The notes beneath the pieces are model-generated. The model was given only the letters and a program-made list of their open reading frames with translations. It was not told the DNA's origin and searched no databases. Shown here one piece after another: positions 7,688 to 14,545 of a stretch of DNA of 32,882 nt; the stretch's first letter is position 1, and each line of letters starts with the position of its first letter. A program made the position numbers and the translations under genes. This DNA comes from a virus, in IMG/VR virus record IMGVR_UViG_3300013093_000149, positions 1 through 32,882 of that record, one strand, 5' to 3'.

Positions 7688-9259
7688 TTAAGACATTGCC
7701 TCTTGACCTACGAAGTGACAACCAACGCTAGATGCAGTATTGGCAGTACTTACAGCCACTGTTAAAATGTCAGGTAAGTTACCTCTAATTGTATTGTACA
7801 ATGGGAATAAGTTACTTAAGTCAAATACTTGTAAGCCAGATCCACCTGCTGGTGCAACGAAAGCGTATACAACTTCACCACTACCAGAGTTCATTCCAGT
7901 TGCAGAGATGTCTCTTGTTACGAAAGAGTTAAGAGATCCTAATGTACTCATCGGTACGAAGTTAGATCCTGTTAATACTACCGGGTTATTAGGAGTACTT
8001 GAAATCAACTCTACTGTACAAATGTTATCTGTTGAAATTACCAAGTTCAATGGTAAAATTTGACCTCTGTTTACAAGACCGATAGTGTATTGACTACCTG
8101 CGGTTTGAGCCGATTGAGTCATAGGAAGACCGGTAACAATATCAACGAAGTTAAGTGTGTTATTAGTGTTGCTAATAATACGAGCTGTTTGAGATCCAGT
8201 TACGAAATAAACACATTTACCTAACCATTGATTTGCTGTCCATGGAGTTCCAGTTACAGTCATACTAGACGTTGTTGCCGATGTAATCGCAGCAGAAGCT
8301 TGCGTATACTCTTGAGTACCCATCGTTCTATTCTGAATAGACAACACTGGATATCTGAAAGCTCCTTGTGGTACAGTTCTACCTCTTGGTGCTGTTGGAT
8401 TAATACCGTAAGAGTAAGTGAAACCTCTTTGTGCGTCACGGCCACCTTCAACTACCACAGATACACCGTAGTGTACGAAAGTAGTAGGAGCTGCGATTGT
8501 TTGACCGATAGATCCACTGTTTCTTACTTCGTATCTAACCGGTAAGTTACCAGTTCTAGACCAAGGTCCTTGAGCTATGTTAGCCGTATTGAATGTGTGT
8601 AATACGTATTGTTCGCTATTTGCAGTTACTCCGAATCTAACCGTACCGGCACCGTACCAAGCGTACTCAATCCAAATCATTTGAACGTTTGCCCAGTTAA
8701 GATTCTTTGCAATGTTACTATCACCGTTCCATTGATCCAAAGATACTTTAGTAGTTACAGGTAAAGATCCAGTTAAACTAGCGTCTGAACGTAAACAAAC
8801 GTACATACCTTGAGGGTTCAAAGAAGAAGTCAAACCTTGCTCAAAGAAAGCTCCGTTTGAATCGTCGAAGAAACCAACTCTTTGGTAGTTTCCTATTACA
8901 GGACCACCGAAGTTTGCGTTAGCCGACATGTACATTGTCTTACCTGGTTGATATCTGTGGTAAGGTCTAGATTGACGAATAGCCAAATCGTTAGAACCAG
9001 TACCAACTTGCATTACAACTCCACCTAAACTAGGAACTTGTTGAATAGATGCAGATCCGTAAGTCAAACCTTCCCAACGTAAAGGTTGAGGACCGTATTC
9101 AAAATCGGCCTCGTATACGTTTTGGTGAATTGTTACTTTCTGACGACCGAAGTTATCAGATGTTTTTTCTGAGGGTTGAGTGTGTAAAGAATATCCGCCA
9201 TCAGAGGTATTGGTACCGCTGAACCCATAGTTAGGGTTGGATATATTAAATTGCGCCAT
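7688..9259 (-). CDS. Virion structural protein, fibre- or appendage-like
   Basis: A 523-residue protein rich in Gly, Ser, Thr and aromatic beta-strands, without a signal peptide, as expected for an assembled virion protein. The region from about residue 45 to 270 (YEADFEYGPQPLRWE, RQSRPYHRYQPGKTMYMSA, RVGFFDDSNGAFFEQG, WIEYAWYGAGTVRFG) resembles a jelly-roll-like structural domain seen in large tailed phages. The C-terminal 200 residues are Ala/Ser/Thr-rich and may be a fibre or adhesin section. It is a single-gene unit with its own promoter motif and a double terminator, suggesting strong late expression. The exact location on the virion is unknown. Confidence 0.75.
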   Translation of the reverse strand: MAQFNISNPNYGFSGTNTSDGGYSLHTQPSEKTSDNFGRQKVTIHQNVYEADFEYGPQPLRWEGLTYGSASIQQVPSLGGVVMQVGTGSNDLAIRQSRPYHRYQPGKTMYMSANANFGGPVIGNYQRVGFFDDSNGAFFEQGLTSSLNPQGMYVCLRSDASLTGSLPVTTKVSLDQWNGDSNIAKNLNWANVQMIWIEYAWYGAGTVRFGVTANSEQYVLHTFNTANIAQGPWSRTGNLPVRYEVRNSGSIGQTIAAPTTFVHYGVSVVVEGGRDAQRGFTYSYGINPTAPRGRTVPQGAFRYPVLSIQNRTMGTQEYTQASAAITSATTSSMTVTGTPWTANQWLGKCVYFVTGSQTARIISNTNNTLNFVDIVTGLPMTQSAQTAGSQYTIGLVNRGQILPLNLVISTDNICTVELISSTPNNPVVLTGSNFVPMSTLGSLNSFVTRDISATGMNSGSGEVVYAFVAPAGGSGLQVFDLSNLFPLYNTIRGNLPDILTVAVSTANTASSVGCHFVGQEAMS

Positions 9260-9274
9260 TTAAATAATTATTTC

Positions 9275-9284
9275 TAATAAATAT
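9275..9284 (-). promoter_or_regulatory. Putative late promoter motif of the virion gene
   Basis: The coding strand reads ACATATTTATTAG, 16 bases before the virion-protein ATG. The last position is T instead of A, one of the common variants of the motif. Confidence 0.45.
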
Positions 9285-9300
9285 GTTCAATTATGGATCA

Positions 9301-9504
9301 CTAAGCGTAGGTGCTGATTTCGCCCACTGCTTTTGACTCCAATAATTGTCCTTCGTGATCGTATACTTTGAATAAGAAATCTGCGAAGTTTTTAGCGTAT
9401 TCCTCTAATTTTTTGTATACTGCATCTTGACTACCGTGTTCTGATTCTTGATGTACCAATTCTCCGTTTTCCCAATAAGAGATGTGTAATTTGTGATGTG
9501 CCAT
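9301..9504 (-). CDS. Small unknown protein
   Basis: A 67-residue soluble protein (MAHHKLHISYWENGELVHQES...). The pattern of an N-terminal strand, a central helix (QDAVYKKLEEYAKNFADFLFKVYD) and a short C-terminal strand suggests a compact alpha/beta fold. I do not recognise a family. It lies 41 bases from the virion gene and 10 bases after a glycosyltransferase gene; a TATAAATAT match on the plus strand at 9601-9609, inside the preceding gene, could be its promoter. Confidence 0.6.
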   Translation of the reverse strand: MAHHKLHISYWENGELVHQESEHGSQDAVYKKLEEYAKNFADFLFKVYDHEGQLLESKAVGEISTYA

Positions 9505-9514
9505 TGTGTTATTT

Positions 9515-10573
9515 TTAGTTTTTAAAGTATTCGATCCATATCTTCCTTGTCTTATTAGTATATGACGTTAGGAATGTCCGGTTTAAAAATACGTTCACCT
9601 TATAAATATTATACGTTCTAAGTAAAATCTTGTACATGTCTTCTGACTCTACTGGATTGGCACAGAATAGGGTACTGGCCCATGGAATCTCTGTGGACGC
9701 AATTAATGGAACTCCTTGGCTTATTAAGTCCGCTCCAACGATGTTAAATGTTTCGGAAAATGAACACTGCATACCGATGTCCATGGTCGCACAGGTTTTT
9801 AAGAACTCCTCTCTTGGTTGCCAGATATGATTGATTAGTCTGTGCCCTGCAGGGTAAAGTTGCGTAAAGAATCCTTTTAAGTTGTGAACTATAGCGTCCC
9901 CTTTCATCTCTATTCTGCCCGAGTTTATGTGAAAACGTAATTTCTTGCCTATCTTGTCTGCGAACTTCACGGCAGCAATTGCCTGAACCATGTGATTCTT
10001 CAAAGGTCGTACAGCTCCAAAGCAAGCGATGTCTACGAACTCTTTGGATTTGTCCAATTGTTTTGACTTGTACTCTTGCGGATAAAAGTTTGGTAAATAA
10101 ATTATCTTGTCTTTTACCTCTTCGTTGGAAATTCCCAAAGCGGTCTTTACGTACAGTCTAACCTCTTCCAAAGCTCTTGGTGCGTTTGCTGCAATGGTAA
10201 TGTTTTTGAATCTAGCGTAGTCAGCAACCCAATCGAAAGCTATGCCCTCGTTGGCCAAAAATGGAGTTTCGCTGTGTAGTCTTACGATCCACTTAACGTT
10301 AGGATGTAACTTACACAATACGCTGAATTTGCTTGGGACTACCCACAAAGCTTCGATGATTACGTGAGTGGGTTTGAATTTTGTAACTTCCCTATCGATG
10401 TCGTTGTTGTCCGTAACTACCGATATGTCCGATGTGATGTTGGCCTTTTGTAACATTTCGTTCATGAAATTGGCCGAATTGTATAAACCTGTACTTAAGC
10501 CGATGTGTGAGTCGACTATTCCATTGTAATCTTCTTTTCTCTTCAAGATGAAAAGAATTCTATTGTTTGGCAT
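9515..10573 (-). CDS. Glycosyltransferase-like protein, GT-B fold
   Basis: Predicted glycosyltransferase of about 352 residues. It begins NRILFILKRKEDYNGIVDSHIGLSTGL. The segment THVIIEALWVVPSKF and the motif WIVRLHSETPFLANEG fit the N-terminal GT-B domain, and FGAVRPLKNHMVQAIAA opens the C-terminal nucleotide-sugar domain. The usual EX7E block is replaced by MQCSFSETFNIVGADLISQGVPLIAS, which keeps the SETF...AD..SxGxP pattern. I prefer the ATG at 10573 because the longer ORF needs a GTG and adds a stretch without homology-like features. It is expressed alone, behind a promoter motif. Substrate unknown. Confidence 0.8.
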   Translation of the reverse strand: MPNNRILFILKRKEDYNGIVDSHIGLSTGLYNSANFMNEMLQKANITSDISVVTDNNDIDREVTKFKPTHVIIEALWVVPSKFSVLCKLHPNVKWIVRLHSETPFLANEGIAFDWVADYARFKNITIAANAPRALEEVRLYVKTALGISNEEVKDKIIYLPNFYPQEYKSKQLDKSKEFVDIACFGAVRPLKNHMVQAIAAVKFADKIGKKLRFHINSGRIEMKGDAIVHNLKGFFTQLYPAGHRLINHIWQPREEFLKTCATMDIGMQCSFSETFNIVGADLISQGVPLIASTEIPWASTLFCANPVESEDMYKILLRTYNIYKVNVFLNRTFLTSYTNKTRKIWIEYFKN

Positions 10574-10615
10574 AAACTTGGTTGTGTATGTATTTGGGAG
10601 ATGGTTGTTCGCGAT

Positions 10616-10625
10616 TATAAATATA
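10616..10625 (-). promoter_or_regulatory. Putative phage promoter motif
   Basis: The coding strand reads CTATATTTATAATCG, about 43 bases before the glycosyltransferase ATG at 10573. It lies just after a T-rich stretch that may end the preceding tRNA-like transcript. Confidence 0.5.
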
Positions 10626-10659
10626 GGACTCAGTGGTGGCACAATGTTAATTTATAAAA

Positions 10660-10801
10660 AATTTGCTGTATCGGAAGGATTCGAACCATTCAAACGGAGA
10701 TTCGGAAAGTAACACAATCGCATGCATGCTGGTGGTCAACCCCATATTACTTTTCTATTTCTTAATCCGTGCCCTCGAGACGAGAGGGTGTGTTTGCCGG
10801 G
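10660..10801 (-). other. tRNA-like or degenerate tRNA region
   Basis: No protein gene fits here. The coding strand holds a T-arm-like core (GGTTCGAATCC at about 10676-10686) followed by CGATACAGCA and a run of six T residues, as after many phage tRNAs. The T stem has mismatches, and I could not close acceptor, D or anticodon arms of normal size. Upstream are a CCCTC/GAGGG hairpin with a 7-base loop and the perfect palindrome GCATGCATGC. It could be a decayed tRNA, a tRNA with insertions, or another small RNA. Confidence 0.35.
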
Positions 10802-11038
10802 CTATAACTGAGATAACCCATTTTCACCACGATACAATTTTCTGTCTAAGCTTACGTTACTTTGCAGAGATACATCCTTATTGCTCAATACCCATATATC
10901 ACCGTTGTCGAGTCCACAAACGAAATATACGTAATGTTCCTGAGAATAATCAATAATAGCGTACGCGTAACCTTTCATTCCGTCGCTTCTTCTAACTATG
11001 GGAATAGTAGGATTAAGCTGTAGCATTGTTTGACTCAT
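10802..11038 (-). CDS. Small conserved-type phage protein
   Basis: A 78-residue protein with the pattern LQLNPTIPIVRRSDGMKGYAYAIIDYSQEHYVYFVCGLDNGDIWVLSNKDV, which resembles a small beta-barrel-like protein family common in tailed phages: an LNPxIPV opening, an IDYSxEH centre, and a xGxIW strand. I know of no function for that family. It begins one base downstream of the preceding membrane-protein stop (TAGTATG). It is followed directly by the tRNA-like region. Confidence 0.65.
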   Translation of the reverse strand: MSQTMLQLNPTIPIVRRSDGMKGYAYAIIDYSQEHYVYFVCGLDNGDIWVLSNKDVSLQSNVSLDRKLYRGENGLSQL

Positions 11039-11039
11039 A

Positions 11040-11276
11040 CTAATATATATGATCCTCTTTGTCTATTTTGAAATCGACAGCGTCTTCTTTCTTTTTAGCG
11101 TGTAAGTGTTTGTAAGAAATAATCGCGAAATCAATCGGACCCAAGATCCAACCAATGCACAATACCATTAATAATTCCATGGCGTTTCCACCCATGTCGT
11201 ACTGAGCGTCCCATTTTTTGTACAATCTAACGATGCAGTAAAAAGTACACGCAAAGTAATACAGTTCTAATAACAT
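11040..11276 (-). CDS. Small membrane protein
   Basis: A 78-residue protein with two likely transmembrane helices, LYYFACTFYCIVRLY at the N-terminus and AMELLMVLCIGWILGPIDFAIISY in the middle, and a charged C-terminal tail (KKKEDAVDFKIDKEDH). It could be an inner-membrane protein of the lysis or superinfection type, but there is no specific signature. It follows the tRNA-Gln gene by 21 bases and is nearly contiguous with the next gene, so they are probably transcribed together. Confidence 0.65.
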   Translation of the reverse strand: MLLELYYFACTFYCIVRLYKKWDAQYDMGGNAMELLMVLCIGWILGPIDFAIISYKHLHAKKKEDAVDFKIDKEDHIY

Positions 11277-11297
11277 AATCTTTATTTTTATTTAAGT

Positions 11298-11366
11298 TGA
11301 CCCTCATGGATTCTAACCACAGCTAGATGGACCAAAACCACCTGTACTACCGCTATACTAAAGGTC
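11298..11366 (-). tRNA. tRNA-Gln (anticodon TTG)
   Basis: A cloverleaf of 69 nt folds with a GACCTTT/GAGGGTC acceptor stem (with G-T pairs), a short D stem around TAGCGGTA, and an anticodon stem GGTGG/CCATC with loop TTTTGGT, giving TTG. A T stem of mostly wobble pairs carries loop TTAGAAT, where the second invariant C is A. No CCA end is encoded. The odd T loop and short D arm lower confidence slightly. Confidence 0.8.
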
Positions 11367-11473
11367 AAAATCGGACGAGGTTCGGTTGGCCTACCAAACA
11401 AAGTTACTACTTGCTGCACCACGAGTTACACGTGAATGACGGGTGCTTCCACTTTCGCCTCCTCTCATCCTTG

Positions 11474-11576
11474 CAGTCAGAGCTGGACTTGAACCAGCAA
11501 CATGGTCTCGTAAAAAGAAGCATCACCAATTTTGCCTTACCGAGCTTGAGCCCGCTTACATATCCACTACCTGACT
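11474..11576 (-). tRNA. tRNA-like gene, possibly Lys (TTT), with extra sequence
   Basis: The acceptor halves AGTCAGG and TCTGACT pair over 7 bp, and the T arm GCTGG-TTCAAGT-CCAGC is canonical. A D-arm-like segment (GGCAAAATTGGTGATGC) and a possible anticodon loop TTTTTAC (TTT) are present. The total is 103 nt, about 30 nt more than a normal short-variable-arm tRNA, with the extra bases between the acceptor and D arm. D and anticodon stems compete for the same GC. It may be an interrupted, decaying or unusual tRNA. Confidence 0.45.
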
Positions 11577-11944
11577 ATTTGCAACTTTTAGATTACCCTC
11601 AGAGTTGCTAACTGCGCCGTCATACGATACGGAGGGAGTTTCTGTCAATTAGAAGTCCTCGCGAGCACTAACTAATGTTATCCCTGTCTTCGTCGTTCCA
11701 CGTTCGAACGATTATTAGTTTAGGAAAGGAGAAGATGGTTCAGTGGACAACTCCTTTTATGATTGGCGTTACTAACGATGGTTTAAACTCCGATACAGTC
11801 GGCCAATGCTTTTTGAGCGCCACCAACAGGCTAACCTATATCATTCCCCAATCAACCTTAATATTGAAACAAACTATCCACAATTTTTCTAAGTCGCCAT
11901 CCAAGTCATGCTCTGGTTAAACCAGCGGCGGATAGTTGTTTTTG
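11577..11944 (-). other. Structured noncoding stretch between tRNAs
   Basis: About 370 bases without a protein gene. The coding strand can form a series of separate hairpins: AACTATCC/GGATAGTT (11872-11937), enclosing CTGG-TTTAA-CCAG; GATTGG/CCAATC (11761-11853), enclosing CCGA-CTGTA-TCGG; AAAGGAG/CTCCTTT (11725-11757); CTAA(A)CTAAT/ATTAGTTAG (11668-11723), enclosing TCGTTC-GAACGTG-GAACGA; and GCAACT/AGTTGC (11581-11608). Several span tRNA-like lengths but lack normal arms. The number of stems suggests one or more stable small RNAs, comparable to the extra stable RNAs of the T4 tRNA cluster. I see no RNase P RNA, 6S or intron core motifs. The 107 bases at 11367-11473 contain a further GCACC/GGTGC pairing around CACG-TGTAACT-CGTG. 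Confidence 0.4.
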
Positions 11945-12016
11945 TTGCAGGAGAAGGATTCGAACCTCCGACCTATAGGTTATGAGCCTACCGAGCTACC
12001 TCTGCTCTATCCTGCG
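11945..12016 (-). tRNA. Initiator tRNA-Met (CAT)
   Basis: A 72-nt cloverleaf with anticodon loop CTCATAA. Position 1 is C facing A72, the unpaired end that marks bacterial initiator tRNAs, and the D stem GAGC/GCTC gives the initiator-type A11-U24 pair. The D-arm to variable-arm sequence (GGTAGCTCG...GGCTCATAACC...AGGTC) resembles known initiators. Only two of the three G-C pairs usual in the initiator anticodon stem are present (GTAGG/CCTAT). T arm GGAGG-TTCGAAT-CCTTC. No CCA is encoded. Confidence 0.9.
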
Positions 12017-12024
12017 ATATGCGG

Positions 12025-12096
12025 TACTCTTAACGGGAATCGAACCCGTATTACCAGGATGAAAACCTGGTGTCCTAACCGTTAGACGATGAGAGC
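12025..12096 (-). tRNA. tRNA-Glu (TTC)
   Basis: A 72-nt cloverleaf with the typical Glu D arm (TCGTCTAACGGTTAGGAC), anticodon stem CCAGG/CCTGG with loop TTTTCAT giving TTC, and a T arm ACGGG-TTCGATT-CCCGT. The acceptor GCTCTCA/TAAGAGT has one C-A mismatch and a terminal G-T pair. It starts five bases after the epimerase stop, so the tRNAs may be processed from a shared transcript. Confidence 0.92.
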
Positions 12097-12100
12097 TACG

Positions 12101-13108
12101 TTAATTTACTTGTTTGTGTATCCATTCGTAGGTCTTCTTGACTCCTTCGAACAGTGGATAGAAAACGTCTACGCCCATTTTTTCTTTATATAACGTGTTG
12201 TCAGAAGTTCTTCCTCTTACTCCAGTCGGACATTTGTATCCGTACTTATCGATGAACTCTTGACCGTCTATGTTATCGATCTTAATATTTTTTCCCGACA
12301 CTTTAATCGCTAACTGGGCCAATTGATTGATCGATACCATCTCTTCTGATCCTATGTTAACCGGACCGTCGAAGTTGTCCTGTCTCATGAACAATAAGGT
12401 CTTGTCTATGCACTCGTCGATGTACAAAAAAGATCTTGTCTGCTGACCGTCTCCCCATACTTCTATGCTTCCTCCGTCCTGCGTTTCTGCAGCCTTTCTA
12501 CACATTGCTGCTGGTGCTTTCTCTTTGCCTCCTGTCCACGTACCGTAAGGTCCGTATACGTTGTGATACCTTGCGATCCTCACTTCCAAACCGTAATTAC
12601 GACAGAACGCCAAGAACAATCTTTCGCTAAACAATTTTTCCCATCCGTATTCGGAATCAGGATTCGCTGGGTAAGCACTGGATTCTTCGCAATTGGGATT
12701 GTTTACGTCAAGTTGATTGTGTTCTGGATACATGCACGCCGAAGAACTGTAGAATACTCTCTTTACCTTTTGTCTTGCTGCTTCGTAAGCCACATTCAAA
12801 TTAATCAAAGCAGAGTTGTGCATTACGTTAGCATCGTTGTTTCCAGTAAAAATGTACCCAGCTCCACCCATATCGGCAGCTAATTGATATACTTCGTCAA
12901 AGCTCAAAGTCGGTGCGATCATTATGTCCTTAACGAATTTAGGATCTCTTAGGTCTCCTAAAATAAACTCGTCGCACATTTCTTGCTCTGTAAAGTACTC
13001 GTGACGTTTAATGTCTACAGCACGTACGTAGTGTCCTTCCTCTTTCAACCTCTTGGCCAAATGACCTCCTATGAAGCCACCTGCGCCCAAAACTAATACT
13101 TGTTTCAT
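12101..13108 (-). CDS. GDP-mannose 3,5-epimerase
   Basis: A short-chain-dehydrogenase-fold sugar-nucleotide epimerase of 335 residues. The NAD site is GAGGFIGGHL (8-17). Catalytic residues of plant GDP-mannose 3,5-epimerase (Cys145, Tyr174, Lys178, Lys217) fall at Cys125, Tyr154, Lys158 and Lys197 here, all with the same offset of 20. The surrounding blocks (AADMGGAGYIF, SSSACMYPE, RYHNVYGPYGTWTGG, EKAPAAMCRKA, VWGDGQQTRSFLYIDEC) are strongly family-like. The expected reaction converts GDP-D-mannose to GDP-L-galactose (or the 5-epimer GDP-L-gulose). Its ATG overlaps the stop of an HNH gene. It probably feeds the phage glycosyltransferases. Confidence 0.93.
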   Translation of the reverse strand: MKQVLVLGAGGFIGGHLAKRLKEEGHYVRAVDIKRHEYFTEQEMCDEFILGDLRDPKFVKDIMIAPTLSFDEVYQLAADMGGAGYIFTGNNDANVMHNSALINLNVAYEAARQKVKRVFYSSSACMYPEHNQLDVNNPNCEESSAYPANPDSEYGWEKLFSERLFLAFCRNYGLEVRIARYHNVYGPYGTWTGGKEKAPAAMCRKAAETQDGGSIEVWGDGQQTRSFLYIDECIDKTLLFMRQDNFDGPVNIGSEEMVSINQLAQLAIKVSGKNIKIDNIDGQEFIDKYGYKCPTGVRGRTSDNTLYKEKMGVDVFYPLFEGVKKTYEWIHKQVN

Positions 13109-13668
13109 AGCCTTTTATTTGTAGATCTTACTATTGTTATAAATTCTTCTACCTCTTCTTTAGATGAATTAGACTTAAACTGATTCATCATATCACTGAT
13201 AAACTGTATATTACCTTTTATGTATCCTTTAGAAGAATCGATTCTATCTATAGAAGCTTTATAGTTGGAATTTGCTTTACTATATTCTGGAAATTTAGGT
13301 AACACTAGTTTTGATTTAGTGTACACACATTGTCCAAATTGCGCATTCCATATTTCTATGAGATCTTCTAGCGTTATATCATAATTTCCGAATCTTTCAG
13401 GTTTATTTTTCGCTCTATTCTTAATTCTACGTAAAAATTCTTTCATAGATGCTCTAATAAAACCTTCCTCTGTCAATATCTTATTTTCTCCTCCTTTAAA
13501 AGGTTTCGCTACTTTTTTTATATGTTCTATATTTTGCTCTCTTTTACTTGCGCACTTTAAAGAACAATAAAATATAGTTCTACCTTTTTTAATTTGTCTA
13601 TTGTATTCTGGTTTATGGTAGCCAAATTCAATATCACAATTTCCACATTTTAGGTTTACTTTACTCAT
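13105..13668 (-). CDS. HNH-type homing endonuclease with zinc ribbon
   Basis: A 187-residue free-standing nuclease. The N-terminus has a zinc-binding segment (CGNCDIEFGYHK...FYCSLKCASK), and the C-terminal half carries the phage HNH variant around QCVYTKSKLVL...YKASIDRIDSSKGYIKGNIQFIS, in which IDRID-N-Q replaces the HHxDG core. It ends in an ATGA overlap with the epimerase gene and starts just after the promoter-like motif, the same architecture as the HNH gene at 2279. It also lies beside the tmRNA gene, a plausible intron-less homing target. Confidence 0.88.
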   Translation of the reverse strand: MSKVNLKCGNCDIEFGYHKPEYNRQIKKGRTIFYCSLKCASKREQNIEHIKKVAKPFKGGENKILTEEGFIRASMKEFLRRIKNRAKNKPERFGNYDITLEDLIEIWNAQFGQCVYTKSKLVLPKFPEYSKANSNYKASIDRIDSSKGYIKGNIQFISDMMNQFKSNSSKEEVEEFITIVRSTNKRL

Positions 13669-13680
13669 CCTCTACTTTAT

Positions 13681-13689
13681 TATAAATAT
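13681..13689 (-). promoter_or_regulatory. Putative phage promoter motif upstream of the HNH gene
   Basis: The coding strand reads CATATTTATAATAAAGTAGA followed by GG and the ATG. Only a few positions differ from the sequence before the HNH gene at 2279. It lies 23 bases after the tmRNA 3' end. Confidence 0.5.
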
Positions 13690-13711
13690 GTGTAGAGGAT
13701 GGAAAGTGTCG

Positions 13712-14215
13712 TGGAGATGGGGAGGGTCGAACTCCCGTCTTCACAATGAACAATAATACCAACGTCTCACACGCTTAGCTATTCTGTACACAGAAGCAAG
13801 AGTTAATCTGACGTAATAAGCATTCTACTCCCCGCGGTACGGAATTGCATCTTACTTAGCCCTACGTTAGCGGTACGGGTACTTATTCTATCTGATTAGT
13901 AGGGGTCGTACGGTTTTAAGGTACTTTACCACCACTTGATTTTACGACTATCAAGAAAACTTCCCCCTGACCGGATTTTAGGAGCCGTCAGGTTTGCTCC
14001 TTTGTAAACACTTCTGTTCCTAGGTTATATGTGCACCGACCCGATTGCGGACTAGGCTGCTACAGCTAAGTCGGCACCTACGAAAGACATTAAGTCTGCG
14101 AAGGTCATTGTAGATAATTCTACGGTTATTGTTTGTACGTAGTTTAAAGAGATACAGTACTTATCTCTGCGTGTAGTATTACCTCCGAATTGTGAATCAA
14201 TTCCAAAGCATCCCC
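13712..14215 (-). ncRNA. ssrA: tmRNA (transfer-messenger RNA)
   Basis: Rescues stalled ribosomes by acting as tRNA-Ala and as a short message. The ends pair as GGGGATG/CATCTCC with the G3-U70 pair required for alanylation. A canonical T arm (GGGAG-TTCGACC-CTCCC) lies at the 3' end, and TTTGGAATTGATTC follows the 5' acceptor as in other tmRNAs. Pseudoknot PK1 is visible: stem GAGATA/TATCTC (14167-14162 with 14154-14149), whose loop GTAC pairs with GTAC at 14138-14135. About 11 bases later a likely resume codon GTA (14123) opens a tag of about 23 residues ending ADLAVAA, with TAG at 14052-14054. At 504 nt it is longer than most. CCA is not encoded. Confidence 0.88.
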
Positions 14216-14224
14216 ATGTGAATT

Positions 14225-14234
14225 TATAAATATA
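14225..14234 (-). promoter_or_regulatory. Promoter motif of the tmRNA
   Basis: The coding strand reads CATATATTTATAAATTC, with the motif ending nine bases before the mature tmRNA 5' end. No start codon is involved, so this copy argues for promoter function over a translation signal. It abuts the stop codon of the preceding small gene. Confidence 0.6.
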
Positions 14235-14238
14235 TGAA

Positions 14239-14466
14239 TTAAGAGAAAATTCGATCTAATTCTTCTTGATCAAATTCGAATAATGATGGTAACTCGTCCC
14301 AAATTTCTAATATTTGAAATCTGTTTTTATCAAAGCAATTAAAACCTTGAGGTGGAGTCACTTCTGATAACATGTAATTGCCTTTCGTGGTTACTGCATT
14401 TACTGTATATAGTGCATCTTCTACTAAAATATTAGTATCGTCTGCTTTGATACACTTTACTCTCAT
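14239..14466 (-). CDS. Small phage protein, unknown
   Basis: A 75-residue protein starting at MRVKCIKADD. The pattern VKCI...LVEDALYTVNAV and the later YMLSEV...FNCFDKNRFQIL resembles small beta-rich (SH3-like) phage proteins whose N-terminus reads MKVKCIxxxG...LxxGKxYxV. Two upstream ATGs in the same frame (MYM, MFNF) are possible, but the chosen start fits that pattern. No function is known. It lies directly upstream of the tmRNA promoter. Confidence 0.65.
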   Translation of the reverse strand: MRVKCIKADDTNILVEDALYTVNAVTTKGNYMLSEVTPPQGFNCFDKNRFQILEIWDELPSLFEFDQEELDRIFS

Positions 14467-14545
14467 ATACATAACTAATAATTTAAAATTAAACACGTTT
14501 TGGTTTCCGTAGTGTTACAGGCCTTTTCCTGACGCGATCTCTTAA

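Noticed and set aside
10574-10642. GTG start that would extend the GT-B protein by 23 residues
   Set aside because: The extension crosses the promoter motif and has no family-like sequence; the ATG at 10573 gives the usual N-terminus.
11327-11920. Two plus-strand ORFs inside the tRNA region
   Set aside because: They overlap tRNA-Gln, the tRNA-like gene and the structured stretch and have no protein-like features.
11367-11944. Possible RNase P RNA, hammerhead ribozyme or group I intron
   Set aside because: The GAGGAAAGTCC / ACAGAA cores of RNase P, CTGATGA/GAAA of hammerhead, and P7-type core of group I introns were not found.
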